Shown here piece after piece: positions 54,404 to 62,596 of a stretch of DNA of 64,000 nt (within the stretch, counting starts at the first letter, position 1; the number at the start of each line of letters is the position of its first letter). This stretch comes from Sulfurovum sp. (GTDB taxonomy: Bacteria; Campylobacterota; Campylobacteria; Campylobacterales; Sulfurovaceae): the NCBI GenBank assembly GCA_024637255.1, contig JAGXFO010000020.1:1-64000 (forward strand), given 5' to 3'. The position numbers and the translations under genes are program-made. A model generated the notes under the pieces. That model saw only the letters and a program-made list of their open reading frames with translations, had not been told where the DNA came from and did not search any database.

Positions 54404-54931
54404 ATGATGGACAGCATATGCATACAGTATTACAAAAGTCCAGCAGGTGAACTTATCTTGGGTAGCTATGAGGACAAACTCTGTTTGGCGGACTGGAGAT
54501 ATAGAAAAAGTCGAACCGCTATAGACAACAGGTTGCAAAAAGGGCTTAGGGCAACTTATGTAGAAGCTGATACTGAAGTATTAATATTAGCCAGAGAGCA
54601 GCTAATGGAGTATTTTTGTGGTGATCGGCAAACATTTGACTTGCCTTTGTTGCCAGTAGGGACAGAGTTTCAAAAGTCAGTATGGAAGGGCTTACTCAAG
54701 ATACCTTTTGGTCAAACAGTCTCTTACCTGGCCTTGGCAAAAACTATAGACAATGAAAAAGCAGTAAGAGCTGTAGCAGCAGCTGTGGGAGCTAATGCAC
54801 TTTCGCTTTTTATTCCCTGTCATCGTATCATTGGGTCTGATAGTTCTTTGACTGGCTATGCAGGTGGCCTTGAGGCGAAGCAAAAGTTTTTAGATTTAGA
54901 ATTGGCGAATTATAAGTTAAAAAAGACATGA
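54404..54931 (+). CDS. ogt: Methylated-DNA-protein cysteine methyltransferase (Ogt)
   Basis: A suicide protein that takes methyl groups from O6-methylguanine onto its Cys. The active site is LFIPCHRIIGSDSSLTGYAG (Cys about 139); the DNA-binding helix-turn-helix lies just ahead (TVSYLALAKTIDNEKAVRAV). 175 residues, single domain, no Ada regulatory part. SD GGAG; ATG 54407 may be used instead. Its TGA ends where the globin operator begins. Confidence 0.94.
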   Translation: MMDSICIQYYKSPAGELILGSYEDKLCLADWRYRKSRTAIDNRLQKGLRATYVEADTEVLILAREQLMEYFCGDRQTFDLPLLPVGTEFQKSVWKGLLKIPFGQTVSYLALAKTIDNEKAVRAVAAAVGANALSLFIPCHRIIGSDSSLTGYAGGLEAKQKFLDLELANYKLKKT

Positions 54932-54946
54932 TTGACAATTGTCAAT
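54931..54946. promoter_or_regulatory. 16-bp palindrome, Crp/Fnr-family operator for the globin gene
   Basis: ATTGACAATTGTCAAT is a perfect palindrome of the form TTGAC-N4-GTCAA, close to the FNR (TTGAT-N4-ATCAA) and Campylobacter NssR (TTAAC-N4-GTTAA) sites. Its centre is 41.5 bp from the predicted start near 54980, set by the -10 at 54968-54973. This is the class II activator position. Confidence 0.7.
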
Positions 54947-54967
54947 TTAATTTTGTGGTTTCTTCGC

Positions 54968-54973
54968 TATATT
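54968..54973 (+). promoter_or_regulatory. -10 element of the globin promoter
   Basis: TATATT, 5 of 6 to consensus, with no -35 match upstream; that slot is covered by the palindrome at 54931-54946. This is expected for an activator-dependent promoter. Confidence 0.55.
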
Positions 54974-55001
54974 CTACTATCTAAACATTAAAGGATATAC
55001 G

Positions 55002-55424
55002 ATGAACGATGAAACAAAAGCAATCATAAAAGCAACAGCACCAGTATTAAAGCAGCACGGAGAGGCAATCACTACGGCTATGTACAAGGTCTTATTTGAA
55101 AAATATCCGCAGACACAGGAATTATTTAAACATGCTTCACCTGACCAGCACAAAAAATTGGCTAATGCAGTGTATGCATATGCAGCAAACATAGATCATT
55201 TAGAAAATCTTGCTAAAGGCATAGAGCAAATAGCAACAGTGCATGTAAAAACAAACATTTTACCCGAACACTACCCGATGGTCGGAGATGCTCTTTTGCA
55301 AGCCATAAAATCTGTACTTGGTGATGCTGCGACAGATGAGATAATGGCAGCATGGGAAGAGGCGTACGGCTTTTTAGCAAATGTGTTGATGGCTAGAGAA
55401 AAAGAACTCTACGCTGCCTTGTAG
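55002..55424 (+). CDS. Single-domain globin (Cgb/Vgb type)
   Basis: 140 residues, the length of bacterial single-domain haemoglobins. The fold is seen in TAPVLKQHGEAITTAMYKVL, FEKYPQTQELFKHAS and the proximal His in IATVHVKTNILPEHYPMVG. Relatives turn NO into nitrate (Campylobacter Cgb) or deliver oxygen. It has no reductase domain, so a separate partner reduces it. Preceded by an activator-type promoter and followed by a Crp/Fnr regulator. AAAGGA Shine-Dalgarno. Confidence 0.93.
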   Translation: MNDETKAIIKATAPVLKQHGEAITTAMYKVLFEKYPQTQELFKHASPDQHKKLANAVYAYAANIDHLENLAKGIEQIATVHVKTNILPEHYPMVGDALLQAIKSVLGDAATDEIMAAWEEAYGFLANVLMAREKELYAAL

Positions 55425-55462
55425 GCATAAGCCAAACTCATTATTTTATAAAGAACTAATGC

Positions 55463-55468
55463 TATAAT
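55463..55468 (+). promoter_or_regulatory. -10 box directly ahead of the Crp/Fnr gene
   Basis: Perfect TATAAT ending 6 nt before the ATG at 55475 (or 9 before the next ATG at 55478). Transcription would begin at the start codon, giving a leaderless mRNA. No Shine-Dalgarno is present. Confidence 0.6.
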
Positions 55469-55474
55469 AGTGCC

Positions 55475-56104
55475 ATGATGAATGCACCTATGAAGCAAAT
55501 ATTAAAAGATGTGAGTATGTTTGCCTCTTTAGAAGAAGATGAACTCACAGCCCTAGCGAAAATTTCACAAATATATGACTACAAAGAGGGCGAAACCCTC
55601 TTTGTAGTAGGCGATATAAGTTCTGTGTTAATGCTCCTGGTTGAGGGAATTGCGAGTGTATTTAAGCACGACGATAAAGGCAATGAAATTGTTATAAGCT
55701 ATTTCAAACGCTATGAGCTTTTAGCAGAGGCTGCTACGCTAAGACATACACCCTTGCCATCCTCTGCAAGATTTCAAACAGAGGGAAAACTCATTAAGAT
55801 AGACTTAGAGGAATTTGAAAAACTCTTCATGATGCACCCTGGTATTTCTTATGCCATCTTACAGTCTCTGCTCAACAAAATTGAGCTGTTACAGCAAAAT
55901 ATACATTTCAATATAGCTAAAAAGTCTATAGATAAAATACTCCATTTTTACAGAACAAACCCAAGACTAAGTTTAGATCTCAAACAATATGAAATTGCCT
56001 CGGTACTTGGCATGACGCCTGAAACTTTTTCTCGTAATCTTCGTAAGCTTGTAAAAGAAAAGAAGCTCACAAAGGTGAGCACAGGATACAAGATAGTTTC
56101 GTAG
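55475..56104 (+). CDS. Crp/Fnr-family regulator, Cys-free (NssR-like)
   Basis: 209 residues: cyclic-nucleotide-type sensor barrel (about 10-120), dimer helix and a C-terminal winged helix. The recognition helix TPETFSRNLRKLV carries the ExxSR pattern used by FNR to read TTGA half-sites. It contains no Cys, so it cannot bind the Fe-S cluster of FNR; a haem or nitrosative-stress sensor like Campylobacter NssR is possible. Its likely target is the palindrome before the globin gene, 50 bp upstream of its own start. Confidence 0.85.
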   Translation: MMNAPMKQILKDVSMFASLEEDELTALAKISQIYDYKEGETLFVVGDISSVLMLLVEGIASVFKHDDKGNEIVISYFKRYELLAEAATLRHTPLPSSARFQTEGKLIKIDLEEFEKLFMMHPGISYAILQSLLNKIELLQQNIHFNIAKKSIDKILHFYRTNPRLSLDLKQYEIASVLGMTPETFSRNLRKLVKEKKLTKVSTGYKIVS

Positions 56105-56153
56105 TTTATATTATAATAATTTATTCTACACCGATACCAAAAAAGGAACAATC

Positions 56154-56774
56154 ATAAAACAGGCACACAACAAAGCATCAGCATGGTTTGATGAGCTTTA
56201 CAAAGAACATAAAGATAGGCATGAGAACATCCCTTGGGCGAGATTGGCAGCCAATCCATTACTGGAGGTATATATTAATGAAAGTACACCACATATAGGG
56301 AAAGCTTTGGTTATCGGCTGTGGTTTGGGAGATGACGCTGTGGCACTGGAGGCAGCAGGGTATGAAGTCACGGCTATTGATGTATCTCAGGCTGCCTTGG
56401 ATGTAGCCAGAGAGCGTTTTCCTGACTCAAAAGTAAGGTTTGAAAAACAGGATATTTTTGATATGCCTGAGAAATACCATGAATATTTTAATTTTGTTTT
56501 TGAAGCTTTGACCATACAGTCGTTACCTGTAGAATTTCGTGAGAAAATGATAAAAGCTGTAGTTGACACCGTAGCACCACAAGGTCATTTACTCCTTGTG
56601 GCACATAAGAAAGAAGCAGACTTTAGCGGTCCGCCCTGGCCACTGGAAGCACATGAAGTAGATTTGTTTCAGACACATGGACTGACAGAGCTTTCGCATG
56701 AATTGCATACAGAAGAGTCTAAGATTTCTAGTACCAGATTTAGGATACTTTATACAAAGGGGACAAGACTATGA
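56154..56774 (+). CDS. SAM-dependent methyltransferase, with an ATA start codon
   Basis: A class I methyltransferase: ALVIGCGLGDDAVALEAAGY is the SAM motif I, VTAIDVSQAALDVARERF motif II. The N-terminal KASAWFDELYKEHKDRHENI and PWARLAANPLLEVYI are typical of the family (TPMT-like small-molecule methyltransferases) and lie upstream of the first canonical in-frame start (TTG 56244). The ATA at 56154 is in frame, with AAGGA 6 nt before it and a TAG further upstream. 206 residues result. The stop overlaps the next start (ATGA). Confidence 0.82.
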   Translation: MKQAHNKASAWFDELYKEHKDRHENIPWARLAANPLLEVYINESTPHIGKALVIGCGLGDDAVALEAAGYEVTAIDVSQAALDVARERFPDSKVRFEKQDIFDMPEKYHEYFNFVFEALTIQSLPVEFREKMIKAVVDTVAPQGHLLLVAHKKEADFSGPPWPLEAHEVDLFQTHGLTELSHELHTEESKISSTRFRILYTKGTRL

Positions 56775-57589
56775 GATTTTTTATATTTGCTTTATTCGCT
56801 TCGCTTAGTCTGCATGCACAAAGTTTCTATGTACTCTCAGGCGTAGACTCTTATGATCCTGTAGTTGCCAATATATCTACTAAAACACAAAAATACAGTG
56901 AAGACATTAAGTCGCTAATGCAGAGTATGTCCAAGGAGTTGGGAGTCAATACATCCGGGCATCCTTCTCGTGTGTTGGTATTTGTCATTAGCGATATCTC
57001 AGTAGGAGATACTGTGACACTGAAGGTGGATCTTCAGTTGGGTGAGTATGTATCAAGAAAGGGAAATAAGCAAGCGGTTTTTGCTCTGACCTATGAAGAT
57101 ACGAGGCTTATAGCCCCAGACTTCAAAGACGAAGAGGATGTGGATGACCAACTAGCCGATACAACTGAAGAGATGTTGGAAACTTTTAAACTTCAGTATC
57201 AGGAAGACAATAAAAAACTCTCCAAAGAACAAAAGAGCATCAGCCATGAGAATTTTGCAAAAGAGATGAATTATCACACAGACTATAAAATTGCTCTTGC
57301 CAAAGCCAAAAAAGAGAAGAAATCACTCATGCTGTTTATGACGACTTCTTATTGCCCATGGTGCAGAAAGCTGGAAAACCGTATCTTGTCGCAAGCAGAT
57401 ATAGATGCAAGGATACAAGCAAAGTACATCCCTCTCATGCTCAATCTTGATAAAGATGCTTATCCGGAGCAGTTCGCCAAGACACGTTTTACGCCTATAA
57501 TTTACATAGTGAACAGTCATGATGAGAAAATAGAGCATGAGTTTGCGGGCTATAATACTCGCGATGAATTTTTACATCTTTTAAAGTAG
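56771..57589 (+). CDS. Periplasmic thioredoxin-fold protein
   Basis: A signal peptide (residues 1-16) precedes an unusual N-terminal domain (about 17-165, acidic stretch EEDVDDQLADTTEE) and a C-terminal thioredoxin fold with TTSYCPWCRKLENR (Cys195, Cys198), cis-Pro FTPIIYI and end GYNTRDEFLHLL. It fits the SoxW/DsbD-gamma-like group that reduces exported disulfides. The coupling with the methyltransferase (4-nt overlap) suggests a shared transcript, but no common pathway is clear. Confidence 0.82.
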   Translation: MRFFIFALFASLSLHAQSFYVLSGVDSYDPVVANISTKTQKYSEDIKSLMQSMSKELGVNTSGHPSRVLVFVISDISVGDTVTLKVDLQLGEYVSRKGNKQAVFALTYEDTRLIAPDFKDEEDVDDQLADTTEEMLETFKLQYQEDNKKLSKEQKSISHENFAKEMNYHTDYKIALAKAKKEKKSLMLFMTTSYCPWCRKLENRILSQADIDARIQAKYIPLMLNLDKDAYPEQFAKTRFTPIIYIVNSHDEKIEHEFAGYNTRDEFLHLLK

Positions 57590-57640
57590 ATAGCTGAATA
57601 TTTTGATAAAATAAATTGATTGAGAGTATTGGAGAGAATT

Positions 57641-57682
57641 ATGGGTCAAGACAATAGGCTTGTTCCCCATACGTACAAATAA
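57641..57682 (+). CDS. Possible 13-residue peptide with a good Shine-Dalgarno
   Basis: MGQDNRLVPHTYK is read after GGAGAGAATT. The peptide is short and no family was recognised. It could be a leader peptide, or the start of a gene whose remainder has been deleted. It lies in the 262-bp gap before nhaA. Confidence 0.25.
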   Translation: MGQDNRLVPHTYK

Positions 57683-57698
57683 TCAATAGCAATCCCAC

Positions 57699-57720
57699 CT
57701 TTGCTCTTCAAAGAGCAAAG
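57699..57720. repeat. 10-bp inverted repeat before nhaA
   Basis: CTTTGCTCTT and AAGAGCAAAG are separated by 2 nt (or 9-bp arms with a 4-nt loop). No T-tract follows on either strand. It lies between the small peptide frame and nhaA and might be a processing or regulatory hairpin. Confidence 0.5.
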
Positions 57721-57851
57721 AATACAAGATAAAACAAGCTTATAAAATTATTTATTATAGGCTTCTTTGATGATGGAAGTGATACCTGCGCAGGACTCGT
57801 TAATCCTAATTTTATATAATACAAGTAAAAATCCAAAACAAAAGAAGAAAA

Positions 57852-59177
57852 ATGAAAATATATGCACCATGGGAAAGAAAATTTGAAAAAATAGCTACTC
57901 CTTTTGAACAGTTTTTGCACGCACAAACTACAACAGGTATTATTTTGATCTTTATGACAATGGTGGCACTTATTCTTGCCAATACCCCATTGGCAGAAAA
58001 TTACGCTCAATTTTTTCACACTAAAGTAGATTTTAGTATAGCTGATTGGAAACTTTCAAGCACTATACACCACTGGATAAATGATGCCCTAATGGCCGTT
58101 TTCTTCTTTCTTATAGGGCTGGAAATTAAACGGGAAATCTCTGTAGGAGAGCTCTCCAGCATAAAGGTAGCCATACTTCCTATTTTGGCTGCCATTGGCG
58201 GTATGATAGTTCCTGCTCTCATCTATTCAAATATCAATGCAGGTACACAAGGAGCAGATGGATGGGGTATTCCTATGGCTACGGATATTGCCTTTGCTAT
58301 TAGTGCTTTGGTACTTTTGGGTAAACGTGTACCTCCCGCACTGGTTACTTTTTTGGTGGCACTGGCTATTGTAGATGACTTGGGAGCAGTTGTTGTTATT
58401 GCCCTTTTTTACACAGAGCAAATACACATGGCTCCACTCGCTTTTGCAGGGGTCGCTTTTTTAGTAATGATAGCTATGAACCGTTTTGGTATACATAAGG
58501 TTTTGCCTTATTTTGTAGTGGGTGTGGTTATGTGGTTCTTTATGTTCCAGTCTGGCGTGCATGCAACTATAGCAGGTGTCATCGCGGCACTTTCCATTCC
58601 GTCTATTCCCAAAAGGGATCCCTTTAATCTAAGAGGAGAACTTCAAGTGTTGCTTGAGGAGTTCGATACCCAGCCAATTAAAGAAAATTATATGATGAAT
58701 GATAGGCAAAAGGTCATACTCACAGAGGTTAAAAAAAGAATTAGCAATGTTGAGACGCCTGCTGCAAGATTGGAGCATGACTTGCATATTCCTGTTTCCA
58801 TTATTATTATTCCGCTTTTTGCACTTGCGAATGCAGGAATAGCTATAGATTTTTCTTCTATTGGTGAAACTATTACGCAACCTGTTTCTGTGGGAATTAT
58901 GGCTGGTCTTGTATTGGGAAAAGTACTGGGTATCTTTGGTGTAGCATGGTTGGCAATTAAATTTAAAATTGCATCGCTCCCACACGGTAGCAGTATGAAC
59001 CAAATTTTTGGTGTGGCGTTTTTAGGAGGCATTGGGTTTACTATGTCTATTTTTGTAGCAGATTTGGCATTTAAGAGCAGTCCTGAGCTTGTTTTTCAGG
59101 CCAAAGTAGGTATTTTGGCCGCTTCATTATTTGCAGGTTTGTTTGGCTATGTATGGCTTAGATTTGTAGCAAAATAG
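57852..59177 (+). CDS. nhaA: Na+/H+ antiporter NhaA
   Basis: 441 residues, twelve helices. The sodium site is in FLVALAIVDDLGAVVVIALFY (the paired Asp of NhaA), and ATDIAFAISALVLLGKRVP is also typical. It exports Na+ in exchange for H+ and sets intracellular pH and salt, as needed in a marine bacterium. The start has AGAAGAAAA before it, a weak SD. Confidence 0.97.
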   Translation: MKIYAPWERKFEKIATPFEQFLHAQTTTGIILIFMTMVALILANTPLAENYAQFFHTKVDFSIADWKLSSTIHHWINDALMAVFFFLIGLEIKREISVGELSSIKVAILPILAAIGGMIVPALIYSNINAGTQGADGWGIPMATDIAFAISALVLLGKRVPPALVTFLVALAIVDDLGAVVVIALFYTEQIHMAPLAFAGVAFLVMIAMNRFGIHKVLPYFVVGVVMWFFMFQSGVHATIAGVIAALSIPSIPKRDPFNLRGELQVLLEEFDTQPIKENYMMNDRQKVILTEVKKRISNVETPAARLEHDLHIPVSIIIIPLFALANAGIAIDFSSIGETITQPVSVGIMAGLVLGKVLGIFGVAWLAIKFKIASLPHGSSMNQIFGVAFLGGIGFTMSIFVADLAFKSSPELVFQAKVGILAASLFAGLFGYVWLRFVAK

Positions 59178-59186
59178 AGCTAATCT

Positions 59187-61676
59187 TTACATATTCTTCT
59201 TGGTTTTACTTGTGGCCTGAGCAGTGAATGGATCATCAGGCCAGTAGTGTTTCTTATATTTCCCCCGCAACTCTTTTTTGACTTCACTGTAAGTGTTTGT
59301 CCAAAAACTCTCTAAGTCTCTGGTCACCTGCATGGGGCGTGAGGCTGGACTGAGCAGGTGGATCATGAGTTTTACTTTACCTCCCAGTACACTGGGGGTA
59401 CTTTTTGTACCGAACATCTCCTGCAGCCGTACGGCTAAAATGGGCTGTTGGGGGTTAGAATAGTCTATGGCTATGTGTGAACCACTTGCTACTTTTAATT
59501 TAGCAGGTGCCAGAGCATTGAGTGTTTGTATCTTTTCAAATGACATTTGCCCTAAAAGAATGTTATGTAAATCTAAGTTTTGACAGGCTCTAAGTGTACT
59601 TACACCTGTCAAATAAGGGGCCAGCCACTCGTCCATATTTTTTAAAAGATAGACATCTGAAAAGTCCGGAAATTCCATTTGCTCTTGTCTGACAAAGTTT
59701 ACTCTGTCTCTTAAGGCTTGTGCTTCTTTACTCCAGTTTAAAACATTAATTCCCAACTCTTCCAGCGCCGCTATCAGCACTTGGGTGACTTCTTCGTTTG
59801 AAGCATTTATTATCTGTGTTTCTCTTAAGCGTAAGGCTCCCAGGCTTGTGACTCTTCGCACTTCAACTCTTTGCTGAGTGTCGTTCCAGTCTACTTCATC
59901 ATACTGTTGTATCTGGTCGCTTAGATGTTCTTCTATTTGTCCCTGAGTGAGCTCTATAGCTCTATGAATTGTTGCATCTTTTGTGCGGGCATCCAAATCA
60001 GAGATGACCAAAAAACGTGAGTGAAAAAGTTCGTCTGAGTGATGCAATGAGGCTCCTTTGCCATTGGAGAGCAGATAGATATTTTTATTTTCATAACGCT
60101 GTTTGGCTATGCGGTCAGGGTAGGCAAAGGCTAAAAGTACAGCAAGCATCTCTGTGTTTATCTTAGGCTTGTGTACCTTTTCTATGCGTTTGGCATTTTC
60201 GAGCAGATAATAGCACTGCTTCAGGTTAACATATTGTGGGTTTATGCTTACATTTTGAGCTACATCGTGTAAGATACTGACACGTTCACGTATGTCTGAT
60301 GAACCGAAACTCTTATGGTATATCTCTTTTTCAGTGACTACGGCGGCCAATAACGAAGCTTCATAAGAGAGGTCTAGTTCTTTAGCTTTAAGCATCATAT
60401 GTGCCAACCTTGGATGCAGAGCAAAACGGCTCATGGCATGACCGTGCGCTGTGATGCCTCCATGTTTATCCAGTGCTCCGAGTTGTTGGAGAAGTTTTTT
60501 GGCATGAGCGATGGCAGAAGAGGGCGGCAGATCCATCCATGAAAGTGTCTCCACGGCATCGTTGCCCCAAAGTGCAAGTTCTAAAAGCATTTGACTAAGA
60601 TCAGCACAGAGGATTTCGGGTATATCATGGTCTAAAAGCACCCTGGACTGATGCCAAAGATGGTAGGCTTTCCCTGCTGATAAACGCCCGGCACGCCCGG
60701 CGCGTTGGGTAGCTGAGTCTTGAGAGATAAATCTGGTCTCCAACTTGTTCATGCCAGAGAACGGGTTAAAAATAGAGACATTATGAAGCCCAGAATCTAC
60801 TACTATCTTGATGCCTTCAATGGTTAAAGAGGTTTGTGCAATGTTAGTACTAAGGACGACCTTTCTGAAACCTTTAGGTGGAGCTTTTATGGCTTTGTCC
60901 TGCGCTTCCTTGGAGAGGTTGCCGTAAAGTGTTGAAATATAAATGTCTTTAGGCTTGCTAGTGTATAAATGTTTCTCGACAGCTTTTATCTCTTTTATTC
61001 CAGGTAAAAATACAAGGATGTTTCCCTCCTCTTCGCTGATGAGTTTGTGAAGCAGCCTATATACAAACAGCGGCAGCTCTTTTTTGGAAGGGATAACTGT
61101 TTGGACAGGTAAGTATCTGCGTTCTACAGGAAAAGAACGTCCTTCGCTTTGGATGATGGGCGCATTGTTTAGTAACTTGGAAATCGCGGAGGTGTTCAGT
61201 GTGGCAGACATGACAAGTATTTTCAAATCTTCCCGTAAAACAGTTTGTGATTCCAATGATAATGCCAAAGACAAATCTGCATGAAGTGAACGTTCATGAA
61301 ACTCATCAAAAATGAGGAGTGCCACATCTTCCAAGGTGGGGTCATGTTGCAGTTTGCGTGTCAAGATACCTTCTGTGACGATGAGTATCTGTGTCTCTTT
61401 GCTCTGTACGGACTCCATTTTGATCTGGTACCCTATACGCTGCCCAACCCTCTCTCCAAGCAACTCAGCCATACGTGCAGCAGAGGAACGCACTGCCAAG
61501 CGACGAGGTTCGAGCATGATGATTTTTTTGCCTCCAAGCCAAGGTTCATCTAATAGTGCCAAGGGAAGGGCAGTAGTTTTTCCTGCCCCGGGCGGTGCCT
61601 GGAGTACAAGCCTCTGGTTAGATAAAAGTTTCTCTTTGACTTCTGGTATGATTTTGGTTATGGGTAGGGATTGCAT
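59187..61676 (-). CDS. hrpB: HrpB-type DEAH-box ATP-dependent helicase
   Basis: 829 residues. Motif I QAPPGAGKTTALPLALL, motif II LLIFDEFHERSL (DEFH variant of DEAH), motif III VMSATLNTS, motif VI RAGRAGRLSAGKAYHLW. The HA2 and HrpB-specific C-terminal regions follow (ALWGNDAVETLSWMDLP, then SPASRPMQVTRDLESFW near the end). It unwinds RNA; the cellular role is not settled. It converges with nhaA, the stops being 9 nt apart. Confidence 0.95.
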   Translation of the reverse strand: MQSLPITKIIPEVKEKLLSNQRLVLQAPPGAGKTTALPLALLDEPWLGGKKIIMLEPRRLAVRSSAARMAELLGERVGQRIGYQIKMESVQSKETQILIVTEGILTRKLQHDPTLEDVALLIFDEFHERSLHADLSLALSLESQTVLREDLKILVMSATLNTSAISKLLNNAPIIQSEGRSFPVERRYLPVQTVIPSKKELPLFVYRLLHKLISEEEGNILVFLPGIKEIKAVEKHLYTSKPKDIYISTLYGNLSKEAQDKAIKAPPKGFRKVVLSTNIAQTSLTIEGIKIVVDSGLHNVSIFNPFSGMNKLETRFISQDSATQRAGRAGRLSAGKAYHLWHQSRVLLDHDIPEILCADLSQMLLELALWGNDAVETLSWMDLPPSSAIAHAKKLLQQLGALDKHGGITAHGHAMSRFALHPRLAHMMLKAKELDLSYEASLLAAVVTEKEIYHKSFGSSDIRERVSILHDVAQNVSINPQYVNLKQCYYLLENAKRIEKVHKPKINTEMLAVLLAFAYPDRIAKQRYENKNIYLLSNGKGASLHHSDELFHSRFLVISDLDARTKDATIHRAIELTQGQIEEHLSDQIQQYDEVDWNDTQQRVEVRRVTSLGALRLRETQIINASNEEVTQVLIAALEELGINVLNWSKEAQALRDRVNFVRQEQMEFPDFSDVYLLKNMDEWLAPYLTGVSTLRACQNLDLHNILLGQMSFEKIQTLNALAPAKLKVASGSHIAIDYSNPQQPILAVRLQEMFGTKSTPSVLGGKVKLMIHLLSPASRPMQVTRDLESFWTNTYSEVKKELRGKYKKHYWPDDPFTAQATSKTKKNM

Positions 61677-61747
61677 GTGAGATTATAGGAATTTTATATT
61701 AATAGACTTCTTGTATAATCCTAAAAATTCAATATAGGTGAAATACT

Positions 61748-62086
61748 ATGACAATATACGGCATAAAAACCTGCTCAACAGTAGGTAAAGCAATAAAATT
61801 CATGAAAAGTAAGGGCATCGACTTTGATTTTGTAGACTACAAAGTAGAGTCAGTAGACGAGAGTAAGATACGCGAGTGGTTAACCCAGCTTGATATCAAT
61901 ATACTTTTTAACAATAAAGGCACAAAATACAGAGACTTAAAACTCAAAGAACTTAACCTTGATGATGAAGGCAAAATAAAGTGGATGGCAAAAGAGAACT
62001 ACTTGTTAAAACGTCCGGTCATTGAATATGGTGATGGCAAAGTGCTTGTGGCGTATGATGAAGACGTATACAAAAAGACATTTTAA
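61748..62086 (+). CDS. ArsC/Spx-family reductase-like protein
   Basis: 112 residues of the thioredoxin-like ArsC fold: TIYGIKTCSTVGKAIKFMKS with one Cys (Cys9), and NYLLKRPVIEYGDGKVLVAY at the end. It has CSTV in place of CxxC and is most like the YffB/Spx group, not a proven arsenate reductase. The next gene starts 11 nt after the stop. Confidence 0.85.
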   Translation: MTIYGIKTCSTVGKAIKFMKSKGIDFDFVDYKVESVDESKIREWLTQLDINILFNNKGTKYRDLKLKELNLDDEGKIKWMAKENYLLKRPVIEYGDGKVLVAYDEDVYKKTF

Positions 62087-62097
62087 AAAGATAATCC

Positions 62098-62541
62098 ATG
62101 CCAAATATACAAAAAGTAGATATCCGTACTAAGACCATCATAGGGATTAAAGCCAGAATCAATAATGTCGGTGATATAAACCCAGATACACAAAAAATAG
62201 CTGCCCTGTGGAGTAAGTTTGGGGGAGAGGTTTCTCCCCCGTTTCCACACTATGGCGTGTACCACAACTACGATACTGACTTTGGAGATGAGTATGATCT
62301 TTTGGTAGGTATTGAAGCGGAGGCCAATGGGCAATTTGATTCAGTTGCCATTCAAGGAGACAGATACCTCAAATTCTCAGCCAAAGGCGAATTGCATCAA
62401 GCCGCGATGCAATGCTGGGAACAAATATGGGCATACTTTCAGGACCCTAGCATAGATGAGAGACGAGCGTATGAGACAGACTTTGAACTCTACAGGTCTG
62501 AGAATGAGGTAGAGATTTACATAGGGGTGCATTACTTTTAG
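62098..62541 (+). CDS. GyrI-like small-molecule-binding domain protein
   Basis: 147 residues, a single SbmC/GyrI/AraC effector-binding domain: opening KTIIGIKARINN, the middle GVYHNYDTDFGDEYDLLVGI and the end YETDFELYRSENEVEIYIGV. These domains bind toxic or effector compounds, but no DNA-binding domain is present. It forms a pair with the ArsC-like gene. Confidence 0.85.
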   Translation: MPNIQKVDIRTKTIIGIKARINNVGDINPDTQKIAALWSKFGGEVSPPFPHYGVYHNYDTDFGDEYDLLVGIEAEANGQFDSVAIQGDRYLKFSAKGELHQAAMQCWEQIWAYFQDPSIDERRAYETDFELYRSENEVEIYIGVHYF

Positions 62542-62596
62542 AAGATTGAAAATCTCATGTGTGTCTTCCCGCCCAAAAGAGCAGGAAGAGAGAAAT

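Noticed and set aside
61748..62086. Arsenate reductase involved in an ars operon
   Set aside because: Only one Cys in the motif and no arsR, arsB or acr3 nearby; Spx/YffB-like is safer.
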